Part shown: positions 1 through 9,472 of the stretch, in pieces
Layout of the letters: the number at the start of each line of letters is the position of its first letter
How positions within the stretch are numbered: position 1 is the first letter of the stretch
From: Ferrimonas sp. YFM
GTDB lineage: Bacteria > Pseudomonadota > Gammaproteobacteria > Enterobacterales > Shewanellaceae
Direction: 5' to 3'
Assembly (NCBI RefSeq): GCF_030296015.1
Contig: NZ_AP027368.1
Location: 3,162,001-3,226,000 of the forward strand
DNA length: 64,000 nt
Position numbers and translations under genes: made by a program
The notes under the pieces: generated by a model
What the model was told of the DNA's origin: nothing
The model's input: only the letters and a program-made list of their open reading frames with translations
Database searches by the model: none

Positions 1-393
1 TTCGATGACGCCGAAGTTCACACCGCTGCCACCGTGCACCGCAATGCCGGAGGGTTTGTTGATCACCAGGATCAACTTGTCCTCATAGACGATGCACTCC
101 TCCAGCTGAGCCACCTTGGTGAGCTTGGCCGAGGGCAGATTGTCCTGCTGAGACTTTTCAGATACTCGAATGGGGGCGATCCGCAGCTGGTCACCGGCCT
201 GCAACTTGTACTCGGGCTTGATCCGTTTCTTGTTGACCCGGACCTCACCTTTGCGAAGCAGTCGATAAATAAGACTTTTAGGAACCCCTTTGAGGAAAGT
301 GCGCAAAAAGTTATCAATCCGCTGGCCCTCGTAGTCGGGCTCCACGGTCACCCATTGCACCTTGGGTGAATTACTCTGTGATGAATCAGTCAT
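1..393 (-). CDS. rluC: 23S rRNA pseudouridine synthase RluC (N-terminal part)
   Basis: Ribosomal large subunit pseudouridine synthase C isomerises three uridines in 23S rRNA. The 131 visible residues hold the N-terminal S4 RNA-binding domain (about residues 15-75, with a GQRIDNFLR stretch and a [17 protein letters not shown]-type core that is almost identical to the E. coli protein) and the start of the catalytic domain ([13 protein letters not shown]). The gene runs off the left edge of the window, so the catalytic aspartate motif is not visible. The start ATG (391-393) is the first in frame. The gene is divergent from rne, the arrangement found in enterics and Shewanella, which supports both assignments. 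Confidence 0.95.
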   Translation of the reverse strand, partial: MTDSSQSNSPKVQWVTVEPDYEGQRIDNFLRTFLKGVPKSLIYRLLRKGEVRVNKKRIKPEYKLQAGDQLRIAPIRVSEKSQQDNLPSAKLTKVAQLEECIVYEDKLILVINKPSGIAVHGGSGVNFGVIE

Positions 394-446
394 GGGCGCC
401 ATTGTACACCTATTCGCACTCAGGCGGACAATATGGAGAATGTTGA

Positions 447-475
447 TTGCCGCAAGAGGCGTAAGTTGCTATATT
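447..475 (+). promoter_or_regulatory. candidate sigma70 promoter for rne
   Basis: TTGCCG (447-452) and TATATT (470-475) are separated by 17 bp, giving a predicted start near 482. It is the best-matching promoter in the rluC-rne interval and would give a leader of about 466 nt. Confidence 0.5.
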
Positions 476-699
476 CTTGCCGTTGCAGCTTGACTAAAAG
501 TTGAATTTTTAGCGCGTCTGCACAGATTTGGTCCTGCTATCGGTTTTTATAGATAAGACCTTCGATGCCAGGTCCGGGACAGTGAGGAACTCTCTCCTGC
601 CATAGGACCGGCACGAACCTCCAACCGAGCAGTTGACCCCCCTAAACAGGAATGCAAAATCGGAAACCGTTTCAGGTCCTCCGTCCGGTGACGTACCGG

Positions 700-776
700 G
701 ATAGAATTTCGGCCGCAACGCCCTATGGCGCTGCGGCAGCAGTTGTAAGCTGCACAGCAAAGTGAACCGGGGTTGA
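700..776 (+). promoter_or_regulatory. rne 5' UTR autoregulatory element (rne5-like)
   Basis: Two stacked hairpins lie in the rne leader. The first, 712-737, pairs GCCGCA with TGCGGC and CGCC with GGCG around a CTAT loop with a single A/C mismatch. The second, 739-753, pairs GCAG with CTGC. It is followed by an AGCAAAGTGAACCGGGGTTG stretch. In enterics the rne leader forms conserved hairpins that RNase E binds to cleave its own mRNA, and the position and structure here match that element. The assignment rests on pattern recall, not a covariance search. Confidence 0.6.
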
Positions 777-947
777 GACAGAGCATCTGCGGCGTGCCCG
801 CAGCCAACCCCCCAAGTAACCTGATGTGTTGATGGGCAAAGCCCCGGTCAACCAGTCGTGAGACTGCCTAAAAATTGATTCTGGGGCGCCGGTGCAGCCG
901 ACGCTCGACCTGAAAGCGGTGACCAATGGAAAATTGGACCACCCAAA

Positions 948-3900
948 ATGAAAAGAATGTTGATCAACGCAACTCAATCCGAAGAGTTGCGTGTTGCCCT
1001 GGTTGATGGGCAACGTTTGTACGACCTGGATATTGAAGCACCAGGCCATGAGCAGAAAAAAGCCAACATCTACAAGGGTAAAATCACCCGAGTAGAGCCC
1101 TCTCTGGAAGCCGCCTTCGTGGACTACGGCTCAGAGCGTCACGGCTTCCTTCCCCTGAAAGAGATCGCCCGCGAGTACTTCCCCGAAGGTTACTCCTTCC
1201 AAGGTCGCCCCAACATCAAAGAGGTGATCAAAGAGGGCCAGGAAGTGATCGTTCAGGTGGACAAAGAGGAGCGTGGCAGCAAGGGCGCGGCCCTGACCAC
1301 CTTCATCAGCCTGGCTGGCAGCTACCTGGTTCTGATGCCCAACAACCCTCGTGCCGGTGGCATCTCCCGCCGCATCGAAGGTGATGAGCGCACCGAGCTC
1401 AAGGATGCCCTGAGCCAGCTGACCGTGCCTCAGGGCATGGGCCTGATTGTTCGCACCGCCGGCGTCGGCAAAGCCGCCGAAGAGCTGGAGTGGGATCTCA
1501 AGGTTCTGCTGAACCACTGGGATAAGATCCAGGAGGTCTCCCAGTCCCGTGCCGCTCCTTTCCTGATTCACCAGGAAAGCAACGTGATTGTGCGCGCCAT
1601 CCGTGACTACCTGCGCCGTGACATCGGCGAAATCCTGGTGGATCACCCCCGCATCTACGACGAAGCGGTTCAGCACATCAACCTGGTGCGCCCCGACTAC
1701 GTCAGCCGCGTTAAGCAGTACAAGGCCGAAGTGCCGCTGTTTACCCACTACCAGATCGAAAGTCAGATTGAGTCCGCTTTCCAGCGTGAAGTGCGTCTGC
1801 CCTCCGGTGGTTCCATCGTTATCGATCCCACCGAGGCCCTGACCGCCATCGACATCAACTCCGCCCGGGCAACCAAGGGTGGCGATATCGAAGAGACCGC
1901 GCTGCAGACCAACCTGGAAGCCGCCGATGAGATCGCCCGTCAGCTGCGCCTGCGCGACCTGGGTGGCCTGGTGGTCATCGACTTTATCGACATGGGCCCA
2001 GTGCGCCATCAGCGTGAGGTGGAAAACCGCCTGCGTGACGCCGTTCGCCAGGACCGCGCCCGTGTTCAGATTGGCCGCATCTCCCGTTTCGGCCTGATGG
2101 AGATGTCCCGTCAGCGCCTGCGCCCCTCCCTGGGTGAGTCCTCCGCACACATCTGCCCCCGCTGTAGCGGCCAGGGCGTAGTGCGTGGTACCGAGTCCCT
2201 GGCCCTGTCCATCCTCCGCCTGATGGAGGAGGAAGCGATCAAGGACAACACCGCCCAGATTGAAGCCCAGGTGCCCACCGACGTGGCCGCCTTCCTGCTG
2301 AACGAAAAGCGTAAGGCGATTCGCATCATCGAGGAGCGTCACAAGGTTGAGGTGTACGTAATTCCTCATCCGCACATGGAGACCCCACACTACACCGTGG
2401 TGCGTCACCGTAAGGATGACACCATCACCGAGGCCAGCTACAAGATTGCCGAAGCGCCAGAGCCGGTGCTGTACGAGCCGCGCAAGCTGGAGAAGCAGGT
2501 TGCCGACCGTCCCGCCATCCGTGCCATGGAAGCGCCCAAGCCTGAAGAGCTGAAGCTGCAGTCCAAGGCCAAGCAGGAAAAGGCCAAGCCTCAGCCGAAG
2601 AAGGATAAGCAGCCTAAGGCCGAGGAGGAGAAGCCCTCCCTGCTGACCAAGCTGGCCGGTGCCCTTAAGTCCCTGTTCGGCGGCGAAGAGGAGCAGCCGA
2701 AGCAGGAAGAGAAGAAAGAATCCCGTGACGGTAAACGTAGCGACCGTCGTCGTAACGACCGCCGTCGTGGCGAGCGCGGTGACCGCAAAGAGCGTGGCGA
2801 CCGTAAAGAGCGCGGCGAGCGCAAAGAGCGCGGCGACCGCAAAGAGCGTGGCGAACGCAAAGAGCGTGGCGAGCGCCAGGAACGCGGCGAACGCCAGGAG
2901 CGCGGTGACCGTCAGGAGCGAGGCGAACGTAAAGACCGACGTCGCCGTGACGACCGTCGTGACGACCAGAAGTCTCAGGAAAGACAGGAGCGTCGTCAGT
3001 CCGAGCAGCAGGCCCGCACCGACGAGAAACAGGAGCAACCCAGCCGCCAGCGTCGTCGTCGCAAGGATCTGGAGCCCGCCGCCGCCGAAGCTGAAGTAGC
3101 CGCTGCTGCTCAGGAAGCGCCTAAGCAGGAGAAGCGTGAGCGCGAAGTGGTGAAAGAGCGCCGCCAGCGCCGCAAGATGGACAAGTCCGTACGTCTGAGC
3201 GCCGAAGGCCGCGACAGCGCCCCAGTTGCCAAGGTGGAAGAGACCGCCCCGGTTGCCGAGGAAGCGCCAAAGGCCGTTGAGACTCAGGTTGCTGAAGTGA
3301 CTGCCACCCAAGCCCCAGTGGACACCCAAGCCGACGCCAAGCCTAAGGCTCAGGAGAGCATGGAGGCCAAGGCCGAGGAAGCTCAGGCTGCTGAGGGTGA
3401 CAACGGCGAGAATGGCGAAGAGGGCGAGCGTGAAAACAACCGCCGCAGCCGCCGCAGCCCACGTCACCTGCGTGCCGCAGGCCAGCGTCGCCGTCGCAAG
3501 CGCGACGATGACAATGGTGATGCTGACGCAGATTCCGCCGAACTGGAAGCGGAAGCTCAGAAAGATCCTGTGACCGCCCGCTACCCTGAAGCCACCGAGA
3601 TGGCGGAAGAGACTCAGCTGGAGATGTTCGACGGTCAGGCAGATGCTCCTCAGGATGCGTCTGAAGAGAAGGCCGAAGCACCTAAGCCTCGTCGCAGCCG
3701 TCAGCCTCGCAGCCGCAAGCCCAAGTCCGACAAGGGTGAAGCCAAGAGCAGTGACGCCGCCGAGCCTAAAGCGGCAGAAGCCAAGGCCGACGCCCCTGTG
3801 GAAGCCAAAGCCGACGCGCCTAAGGCCGCCGAGCCCAAAGCCGAAGCGCCTGCGGTAGAAGCCAAGGCCGCTGAGCCCAAAGCCGAAGCGCCTGCGGTAG

Positions 3901-4307
3901 AAGCCAAGGCCGCTGAGCCCAAGGCCGACGCGCCTGCGGTAGAGGCCAAGGCCGCTGAGCCCAAGACCGAAGCGCCTGCGGCAGAAGCCAAGGCCGTGGA
4001 AGCCAAGGCCGCCGAGCCAAAAGCCGTGGAAGCCAAGGCCGCCGAGCCAAAAGCCGTTGAAGCCAAAGCCGCCGAGCCCAAGGCCGTAGAAGCCAAGGCC
4101 GCCGAGCCCAAGGCTGCTGGCAGCCGCTTTGCCAAGGCCGCATTCTCCCAAGCCGCCACCCCAGAGGTAGAGGTACCGGAGTTTGAGCCTGTGGTTGTCC
4201 CTAAGAGCGAAGAGGCTAAGGTGGAAGCCAAGCCAAACGACTTCGCTCAGAGCCGCTACCGCTTCTCCTCCAACGCCGGCATGACCAAGCCGACCGACGC
4301 GGAGTAA
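948..4307 (+). CDS. rne: ribonuclease E, degradosome scaffold endonuclease
   Basis: Essential endoribonuclease for mRNA turnover and rRNA/tRNA processing, 1119 aa. The N-terminal half is nearly collinear with E. coli RNase E: S1 domain (about 39-119), 5' sensor and DNase-I-like region. Catalytic metal ligands D302 and D345 lie in AIDIN and VIDFIDM, and a zinc-link CPRC is at 403-406. The C-terminal half (about 500-1119) is a low-complexity, presumably disordered scaffold. It has an Arg/Glu-rich repeat of the form RGDRKERGE (about 607-665) and an Ala/Pro/Lys repeat of the form [14 protein letters not shown] (about 940-1060). Such scaffolds carry RNA-binding and degradosome-partner segments, but exact partner motifs cannot be assigned here. 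Expression is probably autoregulated through the leader. A terminator follows directly. Confidence 0.98.
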   Translation: MKRMLINATQSEELRVALVDGQRLYDLDIEAPGHEQKKANIYKGKITRVEPSLEAAFVDYGSERHGFLPLKEIAREYFPEGYSFQGRPNIKEVIKEGQEVIVQVDKEERGSKGAALTTFISLAGSYLVLMPNNPRAGGISRRIEGDERTELKDALSQLTVPQGMGLIVRTAGVGKAAEELEWDLKVLLNHWDKIQEVSQSRAAPFLIHQESNVIVRAIRDYLRRDIGEILVDHPRIYDEAVQHINLVRPDYVSRVKQYKAEVPLFTHYQIESQIESAFQREVRLPSGGSIVIDPTEALTAIDINSARATKGGDIEETALQTNLEAADEIARQLRLRDLGGLVVIDFIDMGPVRHQREVENRLRDAVRQDRARVQIGRISRFGLMEMSRQRLRPSLGESSAHICPRCSGQGVVRGTESLALSILRLMEEEAIKDNTAQIEAQVPTDVAAFLLNEKRKAIRIIEERHKVEVYVIPHPHMETPHYTVVRHRKDDTITEASYKIAEAPEPVLYEPRKLEKQVADRPAIRAMEAPKPEELKLQSKAKQEKAKPQPKKDKQPKAEEEKPSLLTKLAGALKSLFGGEEEQPKQEEKKESRDGKRSDRRRNDRRRGERGDRKERGDRKERGERKERGDRKERGERKERGERQERGERQERGDRQERGERKDRRRRDDRRDDQKSQERQERRQSEQQARTDEKQEQPSRQRRRRKDLEPAAAEAEVAAAAQEAPKQEKREREVVKERRQRRKMDKSVRLSAEGRDSAPVAKVEETAPVAEEAPKAVETQVAEVTATQAPVDTQADAKPKAQESMEAKAEEAQAAEGDNGENGEEGERENNRRSRRSPRHLRAAGQRRRRKRDDDNGDADADSAELEAEAQKDPVTARYPEATEMAEETQLEMFDGQADAPQDASEEKAEAPKPRRSRQPRSRKPKSDKGEAKSSDAAEPKAAEAKADAPVEAKADAPKAAEPKAEAPAVEAKAAEPKAEAPAVEAKAAEPKADAPAVEAKAAEPKTEAPAAEAKAVEAKAAEPKAVEAKAAEPKAVEAKAAEPKAVEAKAAEPKAAGSRFAKAAFSQAATPEVEVPEFEPVVVPKSEEAKVEAKPNDFAQSRYRFSSNAGMTKPTDAE
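2766..2940 (+). repeat. Arg/Glu-rich tandem repeat within rne
   Basis: About nine tandem units of 15-18 bp encode [17 protein letters not shown]-type peptides in the RNase E scaffold. The codons vary (cgc/cgt, gag/gaa), so the repeat is diverged at DNA level. The strongly basic composition fits an arginine-rich RNA-binding region. Confidence 0.8.
3760..4120 (+). repeat. Ala/Lys/Pro/Glu tandem repeat within rne
   Basis: Near-identical units encode [14 protein letters not shown], shortening to [10 protein letters not shown] toward the 3' end. Several units are almost identical in DNA, for example the blocks starting near 3850, 3910 and 4020, so unit-number variation by slippage or recombination is plausible. 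Confidence 0.85.
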
Positions 4308-4320
4308 GCGCAGCGACCCG

Positions 4321-4353
4321 AAAAAACCGGCAGCCCAGTCTGCCGGTTTTTTT
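4321..4353 (+). terminator. rho-independent terminator of rne
   Basis: The stem ACCGGCAG/CTGCCGGT has a CCCAGT loop and is followed by seven T residues. It begins 13 bp after the rne stop codon. Confidence 0.92.
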
Positions 4354-4534
4354 ATGCCCGTCCCCCATCTGTTCACCGGCTGCGAATCTGTGCGCCTTTG
4401 CAGTTTTTTATCGGGAATGAGGGCCAAAGTGTGCCGTGGATAACATCCTGATAAAAATCCTTTACGTGCACTGAACTTGGACCATTAGAGTGAATACTAA
4501 GATGGTAGTTAATCGGTTTTAGGAGTGATTCTTG

Positions 4535-5911
4535 ATGAATCCCATCAGAGGCCTGTTGTTGGGTCTGCTACTTATTTTCCTCTCCCCTTTGAGTCAGGCT
4601 GCCGATGCGGACTGGTTCACCCATGACAGCGCCGGGGAACCCAGAGTCACCCTCTACTTCTTCTGGTCAGAAACCTGTCCTCACTGTGCCGAAGCCCACC
4701 CCTTCATCGAGGACAAGCTGCTGGCCCAGTACCCCTGGATCGATCTCAAGGACTACAAGGTGCAGGATGCCGGCACCCGAGCCCACTGGCAGAAGGTGGC
4801 CAAGCTGACCGGCACCGAGCCCACTTCCGTGCCCTTTATGGCGGTGTGCGGCACCCCTATCGTGGGCTACACCAGCGAACAGACCACGGGTCAGTTCCTG
4901 GAGAACCAGCTGCGCGCCTGTTATCAGCGCCTGGGGGGCAACCTCAGCGGCGTCGCCCCGGTGGCCAGCAACAGCATCGACATGGATGCACCCCTGGATC
5001 TCGGCGCCCAGTGTGGCGACGGGGACGACGGCACCTGTGGCATCACCAACATGAATGCCCCTGCGGTTCAGCCTGTGGAGCTGCCCTTTATCGGCGTGGT
5101 CAATCCGGAGAAACTTTCCCTGCCCGCCCTGACCGTGGTGCTGGCCGGCGTGGACGCGTTCAACCCCTGTGCCTTCTTTGTGTTGCTGTTCCTGCTGAGC
5201 GTGATGGTGAATGCCAAGAGCCGGGGCCGCATGCTGATTGTTGGCGGCATCTTCGTGTTCTTCTCAGGCCTGATCTACTTCCTGTTCATGACCGCCTGGC
5301 TCAACCTGTTCCAACTGCTGGGCGATGGCTCCGACGGAGGCTGGATCATCCTGGCGGCGGGGATGCTGGCCATTGTGGCCGGTGTCATCAACGTCAAGGA
5401 GTTCTTCCTGCAGCGGGGCGAGATCTCCCTCTCCATGTCGGCAGAGAACCGCACCGGGCTGATCAAGCGCATGGGCAAGCTCTCCAGCGCCTCCAGCCTG
5501 GCGGCGATGATCGTCGGCTCCACCGTACTGGCGATCCTGGCCAATGCCTACGAGCTGCTGTGCACTGCCGGTTTCCCGATGATCTACACCAGCGTGCTTT
5601 CCATGCATGACATGCCTGAAAGCACCCGCTACATGTACCTGGTGATGTACAACGTGGTGTATGTGATCCCTCTGGCGGCCATCGTTACCGTATTCGCCCT
5701 GACCATGGGCAAGCGCAAACTGACCGAGAAAGAGGGCCAGACCCTGAAGCTGATGTCCGGTGTGATGATGCTTGGCCTGGGCGGCACCCTGGCGGTCAAC
5801 CCCAATGCGCTTCAGAGCCCCGTGGTGGCCATCGGCATGATTCTGGCTGCCATACTGGTCACCGCCATCATCGTGCCTATCAAGCGCCGCTGGGAGCGAA
5901 AACAAGCCTAG
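4535..5911 (+). CDS. secreted thioredoxin-like domain fused to CcdA/DsbD-type membrane domain
   Basis: Predicted 458-aa inner-membrane thiol-redox protein. A signal sequence (about 1-23) precedes a periplasmic thioredoxin-like domain with the redox motif CPHC in FFWSETCPHCAEAHPF. A short linker carries another cysteine pair (CGDGDDGTC). A multi-helix CcdA/DsbD-like domain follows, with the characteristic intramembrane cysteines in NPCAFFVLL and LCTAGFP. By analogy with DsbD and CcdA it should move reducing equivalents across the membrane to periplasmic thiols, which could serve cytochrome c maturation in this heme-rich organism; that role is inferred. ATG 4535 was chosen over TTG 4532 because AGGAG (4521-4525) is better spaced. 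It stands alone between two terminators. Confidence 0.75.
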   Translation: MNPIRGLLLGLLLIFLSPLSQAADADWFTHDSAGEPRVTLYFFWSETCPHCAEAHPFIEDKLLAQYPWIDLKDYKVQDAGTRAHWQKVAKLTGTEPTSVPFMAVCGTPIVGYTSEQTTGQFLENQLRACYQRLGGNLSGVAPVASNSIDMDAPLDLGAQCGDGDDGTCGITNMNAPAVQPVELPFIGVVNPEKLSLPALTVVLAGVDAFNPCAFFVLLFLLSVMVNAKSRGRMLIVGGIFVFFSGLIYFLFMTAWLNLFQLLGDGSDGGWIILAAGMLAIVAGVINVKEFFLQRGEISLSMSAENRTGLIKRMGKLSSASSLAAMIVGSTVLAILANAYELLCTAGFPMIYTSVLSMHDMPESTRYMYLVMYNVVYVIPLAAIVTVFALTMGKRKLTEKEGQTLKLMSGVMMLGLGGTLAVNPNALQSPVVAIGMILAAILVTAIIVPIKRRWERKQA

Positions 5912-5934
5912 GCATGCTGCCCAGCGCCTAAACA

Positions 5935-5965
5935 CAAAAAAGCCGGCTGAACAGCCGGCTTTTTC
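5935..5965. terminator. bidirectional terminator
   Basis: AGCCGGCTG and CAGCCGGCT pair around an AA loop, with an A run on one side and a T run on the other. It serves the thioredoxin fusion gene (+) and the convergent phosphatase gene (-). Confidence 0.9.
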
Positions 5966-5981
5966 ATTCTCTGTCTGATGC

Positions 5982-6437
5982 CTAACGTGCCAAACGCTCT
6001 ATCCAGCGGTCCGCCGCCTGCTCCAGCAGGTCGAGCACCAACTCAAAGCCGTTACTGCTGCCATAATAGGGATCCGGCACCTCACCGGCCTCGATGATCA
6101 TCGCCAGCTTATAGGCCAGATGATCCGGGCAACGTGCCTTGAGATCCCGCATGTTGCTGCCGTCGGCAGCCAGGATCAGGTCAAACTGCTCAAAGTCTTC
6201 ATCGGTGACCCGCCGGGCTCGCATGCCGGAAAAGTCGTAACCCCGCTGACGCCCGGCGGCGGCGGAGCGCCTGTCCGGCTGCTCACCGGCGTGATAGGCA
6301 TCGGTCCCGGCGGAGTCCAGGGTCAGGGCCAGGCCGGCGGACTCGAAGCGGTGACGAAACACCGCCTCCGCCGTTGGGGAGCGGCATATATTGCCGAGAC
6401 AGACAAAAAGTACTGAGGAAACCGTCTTGTAGTTCAT
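5982..6437 (-). CDS. low-molecular-weight protein-tyrosine phosphatase
   Basis: 151-aa cytoplasmic phosphatase. The P-loop CLGNICRS near the N-terminus gives the C-x5-R catalytic motif (Cys13, Arg19), and DPYYG near residue 120 supplies the general-acid aspartate, so all catalytic residues are present. The family removes phosphate from protein tyrosine or small aryl phosphates. The best-known gammaproteobacterial members (Wzb/Etp) work with exopolysaccharide tyrosine kinases, but no such kinase or capsule gene is nearby, so the substrate is unknown. ATG 6437 is preferred over an upstream in-frame TTG. It is monocistronic and convergent with the upstream gene. Confidence 0.9.
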   Translation of the reverse strand: MNYKTVSSVLFVCLGNICRSPTAEAVFRHRFESAGLALTLDSAGTDAYHAGEQPDRRSAAAGRQRGYDFSGMRARRVTDEDFEQFDLILAADGSNMRDLKARCPDHLAYKLAMIIEAGEVPDPYYGSSNGFELVLDLLEQAADRWIERLAR

Positions 6438-6532
6438 AGGGCTAATCAAAATTGAATCTGCAGAATCGTGCCCAGCCTAGCAGAAGCCGTATGGGACGGC
6501 GAGCCCCCAAACCCGGCCAGGTTACGCTCCCC

Positions 6533-6697
6533 TCAATGAAAATGCAGATCCGCGTCAATCTCCTCATCGGTGATCTGCTCAGGCACATCGAAGCGCCAGC
6601 GGACCAGCCACAGCCACCCCAGGGCCACAGCCAGAGTAAACAACAGCGTCAGGATGAAATGGATGATTGCGGTAACTAACGTTGAAGATACAGACAT
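6533..6697 (-). CDS. small single-span membrane protein, unknown function
   Basis: 54-aa protein of a family I do not recognise. Residues about 6-30 form one hydrophobic helix, followed by a short basic patch (RWRF) and a strongly acidic tail ending EEIDADLHFH. The start is set by a good ribosome binding site (GGAGAGG) seven to eight bases before ATG 6697. A longer frame exists upstream but has no binding site. It lies on the same strand as the phosphatase but is separated by about 95 bp. The layout suggests an inner-membrane protein with a cytoplasmic C-terminus. Confidence 0.65.
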   Translation of the reverse strand: MSVSSTLVTAIIHFILTLLFTLAVALGWLWLVRWRFDVPEQITDEEIDADLHFH

Positions 6698-6914
6698 GAC
6701 CACCTCTCCAGTAACGATGACCCTGCCATCAACAGGCCAGGCTCCACCCACCCCCTTGGGAGCTGTCGGTGGAAACCCGCTGAGCAGGTTCATTCCCTTG
6801 TACTTAGAGGCTAATCTGAAATTTTAGGCATTTCCGCCTAATTTTTGCTCAACGAGGATTTTCCCGCGCCTGAATGGCAACCAGGCGCCATCTGGGTCAG
6901 GGTTCCGGCCCGGT

Positions 6915-7025
6915 TCAGGTGCGGGTCGCGGTCCAGTAGACGAAGGCAACGATGGGGACAATCAGCAGCAGTTGCCCCAGGACATCCTGGGTGAACAAGA
7001 CATGAGTGATGTAATACCAGTCCAT
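6915..7025 (-). CDS. 36-aa membrane microprotein
   Basis: A tiny gene with a near-perfect ribosome binding site (AAGGAGGT, five bases from ATG 7025). It encodes MDWYYITHVLFTQDVLGQLL and a further hydrophobic segment ending in TATRT. The peptide is one aromatic-rich membrane helix with a short basic tail. No family is recognised. The strong binding site and clean amphipathic-to-hydrophobic layout make translation likely. It is flanked by other minus-strand genes but separated by more than 180 bp on each side, so it may have its own promoter. Confidence 0.6.
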   Translation of the reverse strand: MDWYYITHVLFTQDVLGQLLLIVPIVAFVYWTATRT

Positions 7026-7163
7026 GGATACCTCCTTGTTCAGAGAAGGGGGCAAGAGGTCGGGAGACGTTAAGACCTCATGGGTTATGGGCTTGCTTTA
7101 TAAGTATAGTCCCTCTTGCCTGGACTTGTTGGTGCCTTGCCCCTAGTTGACTGATAAAGAAAG

Positions 7164-7200
7164 GGAAAAAGGGGGCATCCAACCGAGGTCAGACACCCCC
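7164..7200 (-). terminator. probable terminator of chemoreceptor gene
   Basis: On the minus strand GGGGG (7196-7200) pairs with CCCCC (7171-7175), with a further paired inner stem, followed by TTTTT (7166-7170). It lies 12 bp downstream of the chemoreceptor stop codon. Confidence 0.6.
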
Positions 7201-7211
7201 AGGCTCCAGGG

Positions 7212-9281
7212 TCAGGGTTGCAGTTTGAATCTGTCCACCAGGCCACTCAGCTGCCGGTTGGCCGACGCCAGGTTACGGGCACTGCTGGCCACCATTTCGC
7301 CATTGTCGCTGAGCTCCATGGCCATGGACTGAAGGGCGTGCACGCTCTGGCTGATGTCGTCACTGACGGCACTCTGCTGACGCGCCGCCTGATCGATGCG
7401 ACCACTGAGCTGGTCGATGTCGCCGATGGCCGTGCCCATCTGCTCCAGGCTGTCGGTCACCCGCTCGGTATTCTCCGCCACCAGGGTGCAACTGCTGCGG
7501 GTGTTGTGGACCATGGCAACCGCATCGCCGGCACTCTGGGTCAGTTGGCCGATGATCTGGTTGATCTCTGCGGTGCTCCCCTGGGTTCGGGAAGCCAGGT
7601 TACGCACCTCGTCGGCCACGACGGCAAAACCTCGTCCCTGCTCACCGGCTCTGGCCGCTTCGATGGCGGCGTTGAGGGCAAGCAGGTTGGTTTGCTCGGC
7701 GATCTCCCCTATCACCCCCAATACGGACGCAATCTTCTGGGTATCCCGGTTCATGGAGTCGATGCCGCCTGCGGCCTGCTCCATCTCTCCGATCAACGCC
7801 CTGACGCTGTCCGCAGCCTGCTTGACCGTGGCTCGGGACTCCTGGGCCTGGCCGGTGGCGGAGTGGGTCATGGCGGAGGTATCCGCGGCTCCCTCGGCGA
7901 CGGTATCGGCGCTGGCACTGACCTGGGTGATGGCGGTGGCCGCCAGCGAGGTCTCCCTGGCATGACGCTCCAGGGCCTGACTGTTGCGCTGGGTCTGATT
8001 GTCCAGCTCTGCCAGGGACAGGGTGATGTGATCGCTGGTCTGTTTCACCTCCAGCATCATCCCCTGCAGGTTCCCCACGAACTGATTGAACGCCTTGCGA
8101 ATCGCCCCGAGCTCATCTTCAGTCTTCACCTCCAACCGGGCGGTCAGATCCGCATCTCCGGTACACAGGTTCTCGATTCGGGCCTGCAGATCGCGCATCT
8201 CGGCGATGATCTTATTCAGCAGAAACACCGACAGGCCCATGGTCAGCACCAGCAACACCAGGGAGTAGCTGACGCTTTTCAGAACCTCGGCGCTGAACAG
8301 CTCGGCCATGGCCCCGCTCAGCCCCTGTTCGATGTCTGTCACCTCACGCTCGAAGGCACCGGTGACGATGATCCAGTCCCAGCGGGGAAACACCGCCCTG
8401 GCATAGGTGATGCGAGGCTCGGACTCACCGGTGTCGGCGTTGGGCTCCAGGGTCTTGAGCACCGCCTCGCCACTGCTGGCCAGCGCCTCGTTCACCGCCC
8501 GGGTCGCCGGGGTCACTGCCCCCACCATGGCCGGGTCCGGATGGGAGAGAATTTTCCCCTGGCGGTCCTGTATCCAGAAGTAGCCGGACGCCCCAAACCT
8601 GGACTCCGCCACGGCCATGAGTACCGAGCTCCTGGCGGAGGTTTTCAGGGTGCTCAGATACTCGCCGGTGCCGATCACCAGGTTCAGGGGCTGAAAATAG
8701 AAGGAGGCAGACAGCTTCTCCTCCACCAGGCCGGTGGCAGGGTTGGTGAAGAAGTAACTGGAGAAACCGATGTCGCTGCTGCGGGCAGAGGCCACGATGT
8801 CACGGGCATAGTAGTTGCCCTTCTCATCCTGGGCGTCTCTGGAACTGCCCACCGCCACCTCACCGTTTCCCGAGGCTTCATTGGCCAGGGTATCGGCGTC
8901 ATAGGCGAAGAGATAGCGCCCCTCGCCCCAGCGATACTCATTGATGAAGGTGTAGAGCAGCATCGCCTCATCGTCGGTCAGGTTGTTTTCATACATCCGT
9001 TCCACCGAGTCCCGGACCGACTTCAGCTCGCGGGCCAGGGCCTGGCGAACCTGCGCCTCCTCGGTGGCCCGGTAAGCCCCCCCCACACCCTTCACCAGGG
9101 TTTCCACCTGCCCCGCCAGATTCTGCCGTATCAGCCCCTCGACCCGGGCGGAAAGCTGCTGTTGCTGCTGGTCCAGTACCTTGGATTCGATCCAGTACAG
9201 GTTGGCACCAAAGAAGCTGCTGACGGCCAGCAGCACTCCAGCGATGAGAATGGCCAATTTCCAGCGAATGGTGAGGGTCAT
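7212..9281 (-). CDS. methyl-accepting chemotaxis protein with Cache sensor
   Basis: 689-aa transmembrane chemoreceptor. The order is TM1 (about 6-28), a large periplasmic ligand-binding region of double-Cache type (about 30-325; one module contains GRYLFAYD and the second GASGYFWIQD...HPDPAMVG...WDWIIVTGAFE), TM2 (about 340-360), HAMP (about 362-415) and a cytoplasmic signalling coiled coil. The conserved hairpin tip reads IGEIAEQTNLLALNAAIEAARAG in the usual place. The C-terminus (VDRFKLQP) lacks a CheR/CheB tethering pentapeptide. Cache modules of this kind often bind small carboxylates or amines, but the ligand cannot be read here. ATG 9281 has a GGAG six bases upstream. No other chemotaxis gene is adjacent. 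Confidence 0.93.
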   Translation of the reverse strand: MTLTIRWKLAILIAGVLLAVSSFFGANLYWIESKVLDQQQQQLSARVEGLIRQNLAGQVETLVKGVGGAYRATEEAQVRQALARELKSVRDSVERMYENNLTDDEAMLLYTFINEYRWGEGRYLFAYDADTLANEASGNGEVAVGSSRDAQDEKGNYYARDIVASARSSDIGFSSYFFTNPATGLVEEKLSASFYFQPLNLVIGTGEYLSTLKTSARSSVLMAVAESRFGASGYFWIQDRQGKILSHPDPAMVGAVTPATRAVNEALASSGEAVLKTLEPNADTGESEPRITYARAVFPRWDWIIVTGAFEREVTDIEQGLSGAMAELFSAEVLKSVSYSLVLLVLTMGLSVFLLNKIIAEMRDLQARIENLCTGDADLTARLEVKTEDELGAIRKAFNQFVGNLQGMMLEVKQTSDHITLSLAELDNQTQRNSQALERHARETSLAATAITQVSASADTVAEGAADTSAMTHSATGQAQESRATVKQAADSVRALIGEMEQAAGGIDSMNRDTQKIASVLGVIGEIAEQTNLLALNAAIEAARAGEQGRGFAVVADEVRNLASRTQGSTAEINQIIGQLTQSAGDAVAMVHNTRSSCTLVAENTERVTDSLEQMGTAIGDIDQLSGRIDQAARQQSAVSDDISQSVHALQSMAMELSDNGEMVASSARNLASANRQLSGLVDRFKLQP

Positions 9282-9472
9282 CAGAGGCTCCAGCCAACCT
9301 TTATTTAAGCTATATCTAATAAAGCTGGAGGCAATATTTCAATATCTGAAAAGGAGATTTTCACCAGTTGTGGAGGCACTCCTGTTTTAGGGGAGTGCCG
9401 AATAAATTTTAGCCGCCGATAAGTCGGGTTCTGCTAGGAAGATCACACTGAAAACTATACGAGTTTAACTCG

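Larger units (their letters stand above)
394..947 (+). other. rluC-rne divergent intergenic region with long rne leader
   Basis: This 554-bp stretch between divergent rluC and rne holds no convincing gene. It carries a candidate rne promoter (447-475) and then about 460 bp of leader, which fits the long untranslated leader known for rne in enterics. The distal part contains strong hairpins, described separately. The open frames visible here on the minus strand lack ribosome binding sites and are not reported. Confidence 0.7.

Noticed and set aside
2766-2940. CRISPR array or intergenic repeat
   Set aside because: The repeat is in frame within rne, has no spacers, and encodes a repeated basic peptide.
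1131-4427. Very long open frame (about 1098 codons) antisense to rne
   Set aside because: It mirrors the rne codon pattern, is full of low-complexity Gly/Leu repeats, has no ribosome site and matches no protein family. Similar antisense frames over topA (17361-19565), feoB (34286-36598) and the decaheme genes (51897-53381, 54439-56502) were dropped for the same reason.
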